Assembly (NCBI GenBank): GCA_014297435.1 | Contig: JACOQA010000004.1 | Location: 62,001-126,000, forward strand | Length of the DNA: 64,000 nucleotides | Reading direction: 5' to 3' | Source: Candidatus Nanohaloarchaea archaeon | GTDB taxonomy: Archaea > Nanohalarchaeota > Nanosalinia > Nanosalinales > Nanosalinaceae | Translations under genes and position numbers: made by a program | Shown here: positions 27,029 to 35,708 of the stretch, piece after piece | Layout: each line of letters starts with the position of its first letter | How positions within the stretch are numbered: the stretch's first letter is position 1 | The notes under the pieces: model-generated | Told to the model about the DNA's origin: nothing | Database searches by the model: none | What the model saw: only the letters and a program-made list of their open reading frames with translations

Positions 27029-28027
27029 TTATGACACCACCAAGTTGTTTCTGATTGTTTCTAGGTTCTGGATACCTGTCTCCTTCGCTCTCAGAAGCAT
27101 TCTAAGGTTCTGAACCTCAATCATCTTCGCCATAATGTAACCGAGGATGCTTGTTGCACCGAGAGGCTCTGTGTGCTGTGAGACGAGCGCCCTGTCCAAT
27201 CTTGCAACCTCAAGCCTGTGCTCGATGTCCTCAATATTCGCTCCGTTCTTCTTTTCGAGCACTTCCTCATTAACCAGGTAGTCGATAGCTTCTTCGAACG
27301 ATTTTGAGCCAAGAACTTTCTCGAGATGTTTCGACTTCTTGTCTGAGACAAGCCATTCCTCAATTTCCTCTCTCTCGATCTCCTGTTTCTTCAGTCTTAG
27401 AGCGATCTTCAGGTTCTCGTACTCTATCTCTTCGTTTACGAACTTCTCGAACCACATTCCTCCGATCTTGCCTGAAATCCTGTCAAGATCTTGATAATAT
27501 GCACGGTCAAGATTTCTTTCAATCTTTCTGAGATCCTTTTCCTCTCCGATAAATGATTTGTAGTCGATAGGCGAGTTCTTGAATTCGATCGATCCAACTA
27601 TCTCCTCAAACGTTTTTTCTGAAAGATCCTCCAATTCCTCGACCGAGTAGTCACCCACAGGCACCAGAAGGTTCTCTATTTTTTGGTTCCCTCCTCCCTG
27701 TTTCCACCTTAGAAGTCTTTTCAGGCTTAGAATATCATAACGCCTCAGGTAAGTTTTGATTACAGGTTCAAGGCTTTCCGGTGCGATCTCGACAAGTTTT
27801 GACATCGTTCGTGAAAGATTTCTCATCAGCGCGAGCTCAACAAGTTCGATTCCCTCGTATTCAGAGCCTAGCTCGTTGATATCTTTTTTGTAAGCGCCTT
27901 CCTCAAGGTTTCTTGCTATTTCATTAGGCTTCATCTTGAGAAGATTCTCGTAGTCGCTTTCATCGAGAAGCTTCTTTCTCTTCGCGCTCACTCGAGCGTA
28001 CATGTAAGGATAGTCGCGCTGAACCAT
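27029..28027 (-). CDS. atpC: A/V-type ATP synthase subunit C
   Basis: I start at the ATG at 28025-28027 (MVQRDYPYMYARVSAKRKKLL), where GTGATC across the atpE stop gives a good ribosome site; a longer frame would overlap atpE by 23 bp. The 332 residues contain three repeated helical units, typical of the socket connecting the rotor stalk to the c ring. 'EPLGATSILGYIMAKMIEVQNLRMLLRAK' is the conserved C-terminal end. Confidence 0.94.
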   Translation of the reverse strand: MVQRDYPYMYARVSAKRKKLLDESDYENLLKMKPNEIARNLEEGAYKKDINELGSEYEGIELVELALMRNLSRTMSKLVEIAPESLEPVIKTYLRRYDILSLKRLLRWKQGGGNQKIENLLVPVGDYSVEELEDLSEKTFEEIVGSIEFKNSPIDYKSFIGEEKDLRKIERNLDRAYYQDLDRISGKIGGMWFEKFVNEEIEYENLKIALRLKKQEIEREEIEEWLVSDKKSKHLEKVLGSKSFEEAIDYLVNEEVLEKKNGANIEDIEHRLEVARLDRALVSQHTEPLGATSILGYIMAKMIEVQNLRMLLRAKETGIQNLETIRNNLVVS

Positions 28028-28034
28028 TTTTAGA

Positions 28035-28568
28035 TCACTCAAAAAGCTTTTCCGCAACTTCTTTCCTGTGCTTGGATTTCATTTCTTCAACGATTTTATC
28101 GAACGTAAAGCTCTGCCTCCTAGAACCATCCTTGGATACAACCACTATTCCTTCAATGTCTTCTTCTTCGAAATCGATGCTTACGGCATCCTCAAACTCT
28201 TCTCCCCCGATAACTTTCTCGGGTTCGAACTCGACCTTGTCGAGGCATTTCTCAACGAAGTCCTCTCTTTCCTTCTTGGTCAGGTCTTCGAGGCTTTCAC
28301 GGAAATTTTCGAATACCTCGTCTATCTTCGCTTGCTTCGCCTTCAACCTTTTTTCCTTGGCTTTCATACGAGCGTTGGAGATAGTCTTTGTTTCGTATGA
28401 ATCCTTCTCCCCTTCAAGTTCTTCTTCATACTCTTCCTTGACTGCCTCTGCCTCCTGTCTTGCTTCTTCCAGGATTTCTTCTCTCTGTTGTTCAGCTTCG
28501 TCTATTATTTCGTCTGCTTTTTGCTGTGCTTCTTCCAAAATCTCGGATTTGACTTCTTTTAGGCTCAT
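28035..28568 (-). CDS. atpE: A/V-type ATP synthase subunit E
   Basis: 177 residues: a long N-terminal helix ('EEAQQKADEIIDEAEQQREE', up to about residue 90) that pairs with subunit H as the peripheral stalk, then a globular C-terminal domain. It follows atpK after 69 bp that contain a strong hairpin. Its long helix shares the heptad style of AtpH, as expected for partners. Confidence 0.93.
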   Translation of the reverse strand: MSLKEVKSEILEEAQQKADEIIDEAEQQREEILEEARQEAEAVKEEYEEELEGEKDSYETKTISNARMKAKEKRLKAKQAKIDEVFENFRESLEDLTKKEREDFVEKCLDKVEFEPEKVIGGEEFEDAVSIDFEEEDIEGIVVVSKDGSRRQSFTFDKIVEEMKSKHRKEVAEKLFE

Positions 28569-28606
28569 TTGAGTATCACGTTTGTGTTTGAAATAAATTG
28601 AGAGTT

Positions 28607-28628
28607 GAAAACGGGTTGCCCCGTTTTC
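28607..28628 (-). promoter_or_regulatory. GCAA-tetraloop hairpin between atpK and atpE
   Basis: On the mRNA strand the sequence reads GAAAACGGG-GCAA-CCCGTTTTC, a perfect 9-bp stem closed by a GNRA tetraloop. It sits 9 bp after the atpK stop and about 40 bp before the atpE start. It is not followed by a long U tract, so it is more likely an mRNA-stability or processing element than a full terminator. It could leave the c-ring message more abundant than the rest of the operon. Confidence 0.7.
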
Positions 28629-28637
28629 CGCGGGCTT

Positions 28638-28868
28638 CTAAATGAAGCCGGTTGATACCAGCGCGACGACCAGTCCGAAGATAACCATGGTCTCCGGGAT
28701 AACTGTTAGGATAAGTACCTGGCCGAACAGGCTGTCGTCTTCTGCTAGAGCGCCAACTCCTGCAGATCCGATCTTTGCCTGTGCCCAGCCGGTTGCAAGT
28801 GCTGCAACTCCTAAAGCTATGGCTGCGCCGAGTGCTGGAAATGCTCCTATTCCTGCTGCTGTTGCCAT
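28638..28868 (-). CDS. atpK: A/V-type ATP synthase subunit K (c-ring proteolipid)
   Basis: 76 residues making one hairpin of two membrane helices (about 10-32 and 47-75) with the polar loop 'GALAEDDSLFG'. Glu in 'TVIPETMVIFGLV' (about residue 58) is the ion-carrying carboxylate. A Gln in the first helix ('GWAQAKIG') together with 'PET' is a pattern compatible with sodium coordination, but proton use cannot be excluded. A strong GAGGTGA ribosome site precedes the ATG. Confidence 0.95.
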   Translation of the reverse strand: MATAAGIGAFPALGAAIALGVAALATGWAQAKIGSAGVGALAEDDSLFGQVLILTVIPETMVIFGLVVALVSTGFI

Positions 28869-28894
28869 TGTGTGGTTTTCACCTCAAAATAATG

Positions 28895-30703
28895 TTAGTT
28901 AGAGTTTGCTCCGAATGGAGCGTATTTTTTACCGCCTCCTTCATAGAACTTTCCGAACATCTCCACGTAGTGGAGTCGGATTCCTTGAAGGAAGCCTTCC
29001 AAGATTTTAATGAATGTGTTGAACGTGTGACCGACCACCAACATGAATATTCCGAGTCCGACGCCCAGTAGGGATCCTGACTGGAACAGTGGGTCTGCTA
29101 GACCGTTCACTACTTTTGCGAGTGAAACCGCCGCGACCGACACGCCGAATATTCTTAGGTATGATAGTACGTTTGAGAGGAGCGATGGGATTTCTACGAC
29201 CCCTTCTATGCCCTCTCCCATGTAAAGCATGATTACTGCTAGGACGCCGACTACAGCGGCTGCACCTGTCATACCTAATATGGCTAGTGCGGCTGCCAGT
29301 TCGAGTACGATCCATGACCCTTTTTCTAGGAAGGCTTCTCTGAATCCGTGATTGGAATATTCGTTGTAGAATCCAAGCAGGAACCCTAAGTTGACGTGGA
29401 CGACTCCTATAACTGCTGCTATGCTGAATACTGTTCCTAGTTCGTGTGCTCTGTGGAAGAGTATTGGGATCTGGCTGAACACTTCCAGACCGAACTGACT
29501 GGCTAGTACGGAGTCATGACCGAATATTATGAAGCCAAACGCGTCACCGAACGCCAATCCAAATATTATGGTGGAGATTGATGCATACATCAGCGACTTG
29601 AAGATGTCGCGGGCTGCAGGAACCATTCTGTAACCTAGGTAGAATACTGCCAAGGTTGTCAGTCCGTATCCTGCGTCGCCGATCATGAATCCGAAGAAAA
29701 GTGGGAACGTCAAAAGTAGCATGAAAGATGGATCCAGCTCGTTGTATCGAGGCACTGAGACAAGATCGGTCAGTGACTCGAACGGCTGGACGAATCTGTT
29801 GTTATCATGTTTTACTGGCGGTTCCTCCTCCGCCTCTTCTTTCTGTACGTGGATTCTTCCTTCTGTCTTGTCAGCTAGTTCTTCCTCGACCTCAGCAAAA
29901 CGTTCTGAAGGGATCCAACCGTACGCGATAAACGTGTTTTCTGTTGTTGCAAAGTTTAGAGGTGCTTCAGCTTTCTCTACTCTTTCTGTCAGGAAGCTTT
30001 CGATGTTCTCAAGTCCTTCACGCCACTCTTCTGCTAAGCTTTCGAGCTCGTTTTCTTTCTGTTTCTTTGCTTCACGAAGCTCCTCTTTTCTATCCTCCAG
30101 GTTGTATGAAACCGTTTCGATTGAACCTGTAAGCTCTGTTTCCGGGACTGTCAATTCTATGGATGATGCTTTGTTGATAGCATCTCTGAACGCTTTGTCT
30201 TCGGTCTCGTGGTAGAAAATAACGGATGCTTTCTCTCCTTCGAACACGTCATATTGTGTGTTCGGTGCTTCCGAAGTCAGAATGTCCCGATCAATCCTTC
30301 CTACGAAGACATCCAAATTTTCTGTGCCTTCGAGATCTTCATAATTGACTCCGCTACCTCTAAGTTTCTTGAAGAATTTTTTCTTATCATTTACGTTGGA
30401 GATTCTTCTTTCCAGGGAAGCGATTTCTTCCTCTATATCGGAAATCTTTTCGTCCAATTGAGGAAGTTCGTTTTCGAGCTCTTCGATAGTCAGGTTCTTC
30501 CTGTGTCCCTCAACTTTAGGTAGTTTGGAGATTGTGGATCTCAAATCTACCAGTAGTTGTGAGATGTCTTCTGCTTCGTCTGAAGGCTTACCTGTGTTCA
30601 GTTCGCCGTCATAATCGTCTATATCTAGAACTTCAAGTCTGTAAAGTGTGTTAATTACGTTTTCCAGGTCTTTTTTGGCGCCTGTTACCGATATTTTGGT
30701 CAT
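28895..30703 (-). CDS. atpI: A/V-type ATP synthase subunit I (a subunit)
   Basis: 602 residues: a cytosolic N-terminal half with coiled-coil arms (residues about 60-125 and 205-240), then eight membrane helices from about residue 325. 'LLSNVLSYLRIFGVSVAAVSLAK' contains the essential Arg that strips ions from the c ring. The length is at the short end for the family (about 620-700). Confidence 0.96.
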   Translation of the reverse strand: MTKISVTGAKKDLENVINTLYRLEVLDIDDYDGELNTGKPSDEAEDISQLLVDLRSTISKLPKVEGHRKNLTIEELENELPQLDEKISDIEEEIASLERRISNVNDKKKFFKKLRGSGVNYEDLEGTENLDVFVGRIDRDILTSEAPNTQYDVFEGEKASVIFYHETEDKAFRDAINKASSIELTVPETELTGSIETVSYNLEDRKEELREAKKQKENELESLAEEWREGLENIESFLTERVEKAEAPLNFATTENTFIAYGWIPSERFAEVEEELADKTEGRIHVQKEEAEEEPPVKHDNNRFVQPFESLTDLVSVPRYNELDPSFMLLLTFPLFFGFMIGDAGYGLTTLAVFYLGYRMVPAARDIFKSLMYASISTIIFGLAFGDAFGFIIFGHDSVLASQFGLEVFSQIPILFHRAHELGTVFSIAAVIGVVHVNLGFLLGFYNEYSNHGFREAFLEKGSWIVLELAAALAILGMTGAAAVVGVLAVIMLYMGEGIEGVVEIPSLLSNVLSYLRIFGVSVAAVSLAKVVNGLADPLFQSGSLLGVGLGIFMLVVGHTFNTFIKILEGFLQGIRLHYVEMFGKFYEGGGKKYAPFGANSN

Positions 30704-30728
30704 TTCTTTCGGCTTGATTTCTTCCCAC

Positions 30729-31046
30729 CTACTGGAACTGTTCTTCGAAGCTTTCTTTCAGGAGCTTTTCTGCTTCTTCCATTCTGTCCGAGGCTTTTTC
30801 TCTTAGTTCTTCTGCCTCTTCTTCTGCTTCATCGATTATTTCTTCTCTTTCTTCATCGACTTTCTCTTTGAACCGGTTCATTTCCTCGTATTTTTCGTCT
30901 TTGGCTTCCTGTTCCGCGTCTTCTATAAGTTCTTCTGCCTCTTCTTCTGCTTCTTCTATCTTTTGCTGTTTCTTCTGTTTGGCATCCTCTAGAATGAGGT
31001 CTGCCTCTTCTTCCGCATTCTTGACTTCCTGTACTACGTCAGCCAC
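30729..31046 (-). CDS. atpH: A/V-type ATP synthase subunit H (peripheral stalk)
   Basis: I start at the GTG at 31044-31046 (read as MADVVQEVKNAEEEADL), with GGTGAT five bases upstream; the ATG further upstream would include the promoter region. The 105-residue protein is one uninterrupted acidic coiled coil of repeating 'EEAEEEAEEL' heptads, the partner helix of subunit E. It is the first gene of the operon. Confidence 0.9.
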   Translation of the reverse strand: MADVVQEVKNAEEEADLILEDAKQKKQQKIEEAEEEAEELIEDAEQEAKDEKYEEMNRFKEKVDEEREEIIDEAEEEAEELREKASDRMEEAEKLLKESFEEQFQ

Positions 31047-31082
31047 GTTATAATCACCGGCATGAAACCCTGAATACAGGAA

Positions 31083-31091
31083 GCTTATAAA
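31083..31091 (-). promoter_or_regulatory. TATA box of the ATP synthase operon
   Basis: The minus strand reads TTTATAAGC, centred about 41 bp before the atpH GTG. It would start transcription near 31060, leaving a leader of about 14 nt that contains the GGTGAT ribosome site. No other TATA-like box of this quality precedes atpH. Confidence 0.55.
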
Positions 31092-31181
31092 CCCTGTGAG
31101 CTTCCGCAACCATCTCCTGTTTAAAAGATTTTCTATAGGCTGGCGTTTGTTGAAAAGTCTTCTCTACCAAAAATCAAAATT

Positions 31182-32279
31182 ATGGAAGAAAGAGGCTTGA
31201 AAATATTCGCACCCGAAGAGGAAGAACCCGGTAAGGACTCAGACGTCTTCTTCAACGACGAGATGCGTACAAACAGGGATCTTTCCAGAATTGCTCTCAA
31301 AGTATTCCGCGACAAGATAGATGTTGATGAGTTTCGTATATGCGATCCTTTGTCCGCTTCAGGAGTGAGAGGTTTTCGGTATTCTGACCTAGGCAAACTT
31401 TACCTCAACGATACCAATCCAGAAGCAGTTGATTCAATAGAAAAAGGTTTAGAGGAGAACCAGATCGAGGCACAAGTATATAATAAGGATGCGAACGTTT
31501 TGCTCTCCGAGAACAGAAACCTCTTCCACTTCATCGATATTGATCCTTTCGGACCGTTTAACCGGTTTCTTGATTCTACAGCCCGGGCTTCAAATCACCA
31601 GAGTTTTGTGGGTCTGACCGCTACTGATTTGGCTGCGCCGGCAGGAAGCTATAAGAAAACATGTATGAGGCGTTATTCCTCGAAGCCGTTGAAGAACTCT
31701 TTCATGCACGAGACGGGTCTCCGCATATATATTAAAGAGGTTTTCCAGAACTACGCACGTTTCGATAAGTGTTTCGACCCCAAGATATGCTGGCACGAAC
31801 AGCACTACTCCAGAGTCATGGGGAGGGTAACTGAGTCAAAGAAGAGAACCAACCGCACGCTAGATAACATAGGATATCTTTCATACTGCCCCGAATGTAG
31901 ATGGAGGAAACTTGAAAGAGAAGAGGAATGCGGCAACTGCGGTGAAGACACACAGATTGCGGGACCGCTCTGGACAGGCAAACTTGTTGACAGAAGATTT
32001 ACCAAGGAAATGAAAGAAGAAATCCCTGAAGAATGGGTGGACGCCAATGAACTTCTCAGAAAAGTTCATGGCGAAGCAGAAATACTTACACCGTTTTACG
32101 ATCTACATAAACTGAGCTCAAGTCTAAGCATTCAGGTTCCCAAAAGAGAGAAAGTTCTTGAATCACTAGAAGACAGGGGATACCCGGTTTCCAGAACCCA
32201 TTTTTCGCCTACAGGTTTCAGGACTGACGCGCCTCTACAAGATATTCGAAGGGTTCTAAAAGAAGCTTCGGAAGAATAA
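31182..32279 (+). CDS. trm1: tRNA (guanine26-N2) dimethyltransferase Trm1
   Basis: 365 residues. 'FFNDEMRTNRDLS' is the family opening; 'ICDPLSASGVRGFRY' binds AdoMet; 'FIDIDPFGPFNRFLDST' is the catalytic DPFG motif; 'LTATDLAAPAGSY' follows. A zinc ribbon lies at 'YCPECRW...ECGNCGED'. It makes m2,2G26 in tRNA, which prevents misfolding. Length is normal for archaeal Trm1. It is divergent from the ATP synthase operon. Confidence 0.95.
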   Translation: MEERGLKIFAPEEEEPGKDSDVFFNDEMRTNRDLSRIALKVFRDKIDVDEFRICDPLSASGVRGFRYSDLGKLYLNDTNPEAVDSIEKGLEENQIEAQVYNKDANVLLSENRNLFHFIDIDPFGPFNRFLDSTARASNHQSFVGLTATDLAAPAGSYKKTCMRRYSSKPLKNSFMHETGLRIYIKEVFQNYARFDKCFDPKICWHEQHYSRVMGRVTESKKRTNRTLDNIGYLSYCPECRWRKLEREEECGNCGEDTQIAGPLWTGKLVDRRFTKEMKEEIPEEWVDANELLRKVHGEAEILTPFYDLHKLSSSLSIQVPKREKVLESLEDRGYPVSRTHFSPTGFRTDAPLQDIRRVLKEASEE

Positions 32280-32347
32280 AGCAATCTAAACCCTTTCCCT
32301 GCCCCCGCCAAAGATTTTTAAATCCATCGATTACAGCTTTCATTGTA

Positions 32348-32803
32348 ATGGCTTGGAGAAGGGCGACCGCCGGAGGAGAATTCTCTAAAGAAGCAGAAAT
32401 TAGTAATAGGGCTGATTTGAACCGTTTTCTTGAGGAATCAGAAGCAGATATACCTTATGAGGTAGATTTGCTTGTTAAGGATGAGGAAAGGCTTGAAGAA
32501 GAACCTTACAAAGAAGATCTTCCTGAAGTTGAAAACTTAGACTATGTGTTTGAAGGAGAAGTATTCGTTCTAGACATGTCAGTTGAAGAGTTTACTTGCG
32601 CAGCAACAGCAGGGGACGAAGTAAGCGCATACGTCTATGGAACGCTTTCTATAGAAGGCGATGGATACGAAAGAGAAGTTACGGTAGATGAATTCTATGA
32701 GACTCCCGCCACCGATGTCTTCCACTGGGACTCTGCTGGAGAGAATGAAAAGGGGGCAGAAATTAATGCTAACGTCGAAATGGCAGAAGCAGGCTCAGAC
32801 TAA
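32348..32803 (+). CDS. acidic protein of unknown function
   Basis: A 151-residue protein with a basic first ten residues (MAWRRATAGGEFS) and a strongly acidic remainder rich in beta strands ('YVFEGEVFVLDMSVEEFTC', 'VSAYVYGTLSIEG'). No membrane segment, signal or known motif is visible; one Cys sits in the middle. The ATG follows an AT-rich stretch ('TTTTTAAATCC') at about 32317-32327. It converges on the TFB gene. Function is not inferable. Confidence 0.65.
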   Translation: MAWRRATAGGEFSKEAEISNRADLNRFLEESEADIPYEVDLLVKDEERLEEEPYKEDLPEVENLDYVFEGEVFVLDMSVEEFTCAATAGDEVSAYVYGTLSIEGDGYEREVTVDEFYETPATDVFHWDSAGENEKGAEINANVEMAEAGSD

Positions 32804-32858
32804 TAATTAGGTAAAGATTAGAAAAATAGAATTGGGAGAGAATGCGGCTGCGTCTTCT

Positions 32859-33974
32859 CTAGTTGCTCTTTTCTTCGAGTTCTTCTTCGAGTCCGAGCTT
32901 CTCAGCTAGTTCTTTGTAGCGGTTTCTGATTGTTACTTCTGTAACTCCGACTACGTCGGCAACTTCTCTCTGTGTTCTTTTCTCGCCTTCTAGGACTGCG
33001 GCGATGTAGAGTGATGCTGCTGCAAGACCTGTAGGTCCTTTGCCGGAGAGTAGGTCTCTTTCTCTTGCTTCTTTGAGGATGTTTCTTGCTCTTGCCTGCA
33101 CTTCTCCTGAGAGCTGTAGCTTTCCTGCAAATCTTGGGACGTAGTCCTGTGGTTTTGCTGGAAGGATTCTTAGTCCGAGTTCTCTTGCGACGTAACGGTA
33201 AGCTCTTCCGATCTCTCGTTTTTCGATTCCTGATGCTTCGGAGATTTCGTCCAGGGTTCTTGGCGTTCCCTGTTTTCTTGCGACGATGTAGAGCAGTGCT
33301 GAGATGATGGATTCCATCGATCTTCCTCTTACTAGTCCTTGGTCTACAGCTTTTTCGTATAGGCGTGCGACTTCTTCATGGACTGATTCAGGAAGGTTTA
33401 GGTTGGACACCATCGAGTTGAGTTCAGAGAGTGCGAATCCAAGGTTGCGATCCTTGGACTTTGTGAGTCTCTTGTGCCATTTTCTGAGTCTGTAGTACTG
33501 GGCACGTTTGTTTCCTGAGACCTTGTAGAGTTCCCCTGAGCCTTTTCCGATCTCGGTGGATACTCCCATGTCGTGTTTTGTGTAGGTCAGAGGCTGTCCG
33601 GCTCTTGCCTTCTTTTCTCTTTCCTGTTCGTTGAATGCTCTCCATTCTGCGGATTCGTCGATTCTGTCTTCGTCAATGATTAGCCCACAGTCGACACAGG
33701 CGAGTTCTCCCTGTGCAGAGTCTTCTTTGAAGCGCTGGCTTCCACATTCAGGACATGTTAGAACTGTGTCGCCTTCTTCGGCTTCTTCACGTTTGATCTC
33801 GTAGCCTTCTCCCTGACCGACTTTTTCTTCCTCTTGTTCTGGTTCTTGGTCTGGTGTTTCAGCTTCTTCCTGTTCTGCTTCTTCTGCTTTTCCATCCTCG
33901 TCTTCTTCCCATTCCTCGGGGATCTGGTAGTCGTCGAACTGTCTCCTTGGTACGTTGTGCGAGTGTTCTGTCAT
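32859..33974 (-). CDS. tfb: transcription initiation factor B (TFB) with acidic N-terminal extension
   Basis: I start at the ATG at 33972-33974 (MTEHSHNVPRR), which has a strong GGAGGT ribosome site. The 371 residues hold a zinc ribbon ('TCPECGSQRF...LACVDCGLI', first Cys at residue 74), the B-finger, and two cyclin repeats ('NLGFALSELNSMVSNL', 'YVPRFAGKLQLSGEVQ'). The C-terminal HTH 'VADVVGVTEVTIRNRYKEL' reads the BRE. Typical TFB has the ribbon near residue 10, so about 65-70 Glu-rich residues are extra. It recruits RNA polymerase with TBP. Confidence 0.96.
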   Translation of the reverse strand: MTEHSHNVPRRQFDDYQIPEEWEEDEDGKAEEAEQEEAETPDQEPEQEEEKVGQGEGYEIKREEAEEGDTVLTCPECGSQRFKEDSAQGELACVDCGLIIDEDRIDESAEWRAFNEQEREKKARAGQPLTYTKHDMGVSTEIGKGSGELYKVSGNKRAQYYRLRKWHKRLTKSKDRNLGFALSELNSMVSNLNLPESVHEEVARLYEKAVDQGLVRGRSMESIISALLYIVARKQGTPRTLDEISEASGIEKREIGRAYRYVARELGLRILPAKPQDYVPRFAGKLQLSGEVQARARNILKEARERDLLSGKGPTGLAAASLYIAAVLEGEKRTQREVADVVGVTEVTIRNRYKELAEKLGLEEELEEKSN

Positions 33975-34167
33975 AATATTGTTACCTCCTGGACGCGATG
34001 GAGCTTGTTCAGATACATTTCGAATTATATGTTCAGCTTGAACGAACTCCGATACTTTTAACCAATACATCCCTTAACTTTATATACCTTTCCACCGGTT
34101 TGTTCATTCCCTACTCACAACACCTCTTAGCATGAATAATAAATGATTGTTTCCCACAATCGAAAAT

Positions 34168-35238
34168 ATGCTGGAAGAGGAGATGCGATTCAAGCGAGAA
34201 ATAATAGGAGTATCCGCGCTCCTCATCCTAGGCAGCCTATTTATACTCTATCCTTTTCTCGACGCCATAATATTCGCAATCGCAACCTCATATCTTTTGA
34301 GATCAATGCACAGGAGGCTGAACTCGAAACTTCACAACAACTTCCTGTCTTCGTTAATTGTGGTCAGTACCATAGTCGGCGTAATATTCCTGGGAACATT
34401 TCTGTTCATCAATAACTTCACAGAGGTCTCAAACGCCACCACAGGCGTGGCAGAAAACATGCAGAACAAAACCCAAGAGGTCATACAGAACCTAGAGACC
34501 TCAGAAGACGTAAAAATGCAGCTCCAAAACCAGCTGGACAAACTTCTCGAGCCTGAGAATGTCAGAAGCCAGCTTGAAGGTATAATAGCGTCTCTACCCG
34601 GTTTATTCATAGACCTCGGCATATTCCTCGTGACCGCTATCTATCTATTCCGAGACGGAACAGACCTGAAACGAAAATTCTTCTCACTGGTAGAGGATCT
34701 ACCTGACAACGAGGAGAAAATTGTCCGAACACTGACAACATCAATAGACTCCATATTCAGAGGTGTATTCCTTACCCAGTTTACAGTAGCCGCGATACTT
34801 GGTCTAATAACAGGAATAGGATTCTACCTCATAGGCTCAATAACAACACCAATACCATTCACAATTCTATGGGCGATACTAATTGGAATAGCAGCCCTAA
34901 TGCCTCTATTTGCGGCATTCATGATCTACGGACCAATAGGATTCTACTACCTGTTTGTCGGCATGCCAGTTAAGGGAACACTGATCCTGGCATTCGGAAC
35001 AATCGTGCTTAACGTCCTGCCAGAAGTATTCCTAAGACCTTATGTCGGTTCAAAACAAATGAATGAGCATCCGCTGATCATCTTTATAGGGTTTATAGCC
35101 GGTCCACTTACTCTTGGTCTGAAAGGTCTAGTACTCGGACCCGTACTACTGATACTTGCAAAGGACTTCATCATGAATTACAGCGAACTCGTCTCCGATC
35201 AGGATTCGACCCGCAACGAGAACAGCGAGAACCAGTAA
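34168..35238 (+). CDS. AI-2E/PerM-family membrane transporter
   Basis: The ATG at 34168 is about 27 bp after AATAATAAATG, so I prefer it over the TTG at 34147. The 356-residue protein has paired N-terminal membrane segments, a helical extracytoplasmic region (about 100-160, 'AENMQNKTQEVIQNLETSED'), and five or more later segments with 'AILIGIAALMPLFAAFMIYGP', the PerM signature 'G...liP..g'. Family members export small molecules or act as Na+/H+ antiporters; the substrate is unknown. Its 3' end overlaps nob1 convergently by 68 bp. Confidence 0.85.
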   Translation: MLEEEMRFKREIIGVSALLILGSLFILYPFLDAIIFAIATSYLLRSMHRRLNSKLHNNFLSSLIVVSTIVGVIFLGTFLFINNFTEVSNATTGVAENMQNKTQEVIQNLETSEDVKMQLQNQLDKLLEPENVRSQLEGIIASLPGLFIDLGIFLVTAIYLFRDGTDLKRKFFSLVEDLPDNEEKIVRTLTTSIDSIFRGVFLTQFTVAAILGLITGIGFYLIGSITTPIPFTILWAILIGIAALMPLFAAFMIYGPIGFYYLFVGMPVKGTLILAFGTIVLNVLPEVFLRPYVGSKQMNEHPLIIFIGFIAGPLTLGLKGLVLGPVLLILAKDFIMNYSELVSDQDSTRNENSENQ

Positions 35239-35629
35239 CTTTTCTACCGCAGTTAGAACAGTTTAACTCCCACCTATACTTCTCATCAGTTCCGAGATCC
35301 AAAAATCCTTCAAAATCTGCTTCAAGGTGGAGCGCAAGATTCTGAAGCGGTTTATCATCCGTAACCAGTGTATGCCCTGTTTGAACTGCAAGTGCAAGAA
35401 GTTTCTCATCTTCGTCCGAGGTAGGTGAATTAATCTCATCTGACTTCGATCTTACTTTTCCCAGAATCTTTTCAGAAGGCGTTCTTACTTCATATTTGAG
35501 GTTACGAAGGTTGTTACGACCTTTAGAGCTCTTAATCTCTTCAAGAACTTCAGGAACCATCAAAGCAGTGTCAAAAGCATAACTACCTCTCCCATGCACG
35601 ATTACGTTAGTGTCGACAACGGCTTTCAT
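35171..35629 (-). CDS. nob1: Nob1-type rRNA endonuclease (PIN domain plus zinc ribbon)
   Basis: 152 residues: 'VVDTNVIVHG' is the first PIN strand with catalytic Asp, 'TSDEDEKLLALAV' and 'TLVTDDKPLQNLAL' carry the remaining carboxylates, and 'NCSNCGRKV...RCSRCGS' is the C-terminal zinc ribbon. Nob1 trims the 3' end of pre-16S rRNA. It looks leaderless: TTTTAAGCA (minus strand, 35651-35659) is centred about 26 bp before the ATG. The 3' end overlaps the AI-2E transporter gene. Confidence 0.88.
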   Translation of the reverse strand: MKAVVDTNVIVHGRGSYAFDTALMVPEVLEEIKSSKGRNNLRNLKYEVRTPSEKILGKVRSKSDEINSPTSDEDEKLLALAVQTGHTLVTDDKPLQNLALHLEADFEGFLDLGTDEKYRWELNCSNCGRKVTGSRCSRCGSNPDRRRVRCNS

Positions 35630-35655
35630 ACACCCTTAGTTTAAGACCTATGCTT

Positions 35656-35708
35656 AAAACCGGTTGGATTCGGTTCGAGAACCGGTTTTTTCGGGGGATC
35701 GGAACCGT
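35656..35708. promoter_or_regulatory. AACCG/CGGTT cluster between nob1 and histone
   Basis: AAAACCGGTT (35656-35665) and AACCGGTTTT (35680-35689) form a perfect 10-bp inverted repeat, with CGGTT-CGAG-AACCG nested inside and a further GGAACCG at 35700-35706. The cluster lies between the nob1 TATA (35651-35659) and the histone TATA (CATATTAAAA, 35711-35720). Because it precedes both starts it cannot terminate either gene, so it is probably an operator or architectural site. Confidence 0.45.

Noticed and set aside
30729-31046. Short tandem repeat in atpH
   Set aside because: The repetition comes from Glu/Ala heptads of a coiled coil and is not a DNA-level tandem repeat.
30868-31053. Ser-rich plus-strand frame opposite atpH
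   Set aside because: It is the complement of Glu codons in the AtpH coiled coil; such frames recur opposite many acidic genes here.
33975-34070. Longer TFB starting at 34070
   Set aside because: The ATG at 33974 has a strong GGAGGT site, and the extension contains a TATA-like box (CATATAATT) in its middle.
35656-35691. Hairpin with T tail read as a terminator
   Set aside because: It precedes both flanking genes (nob1 on minus, histone on plus), so there is no transcript for it to end.
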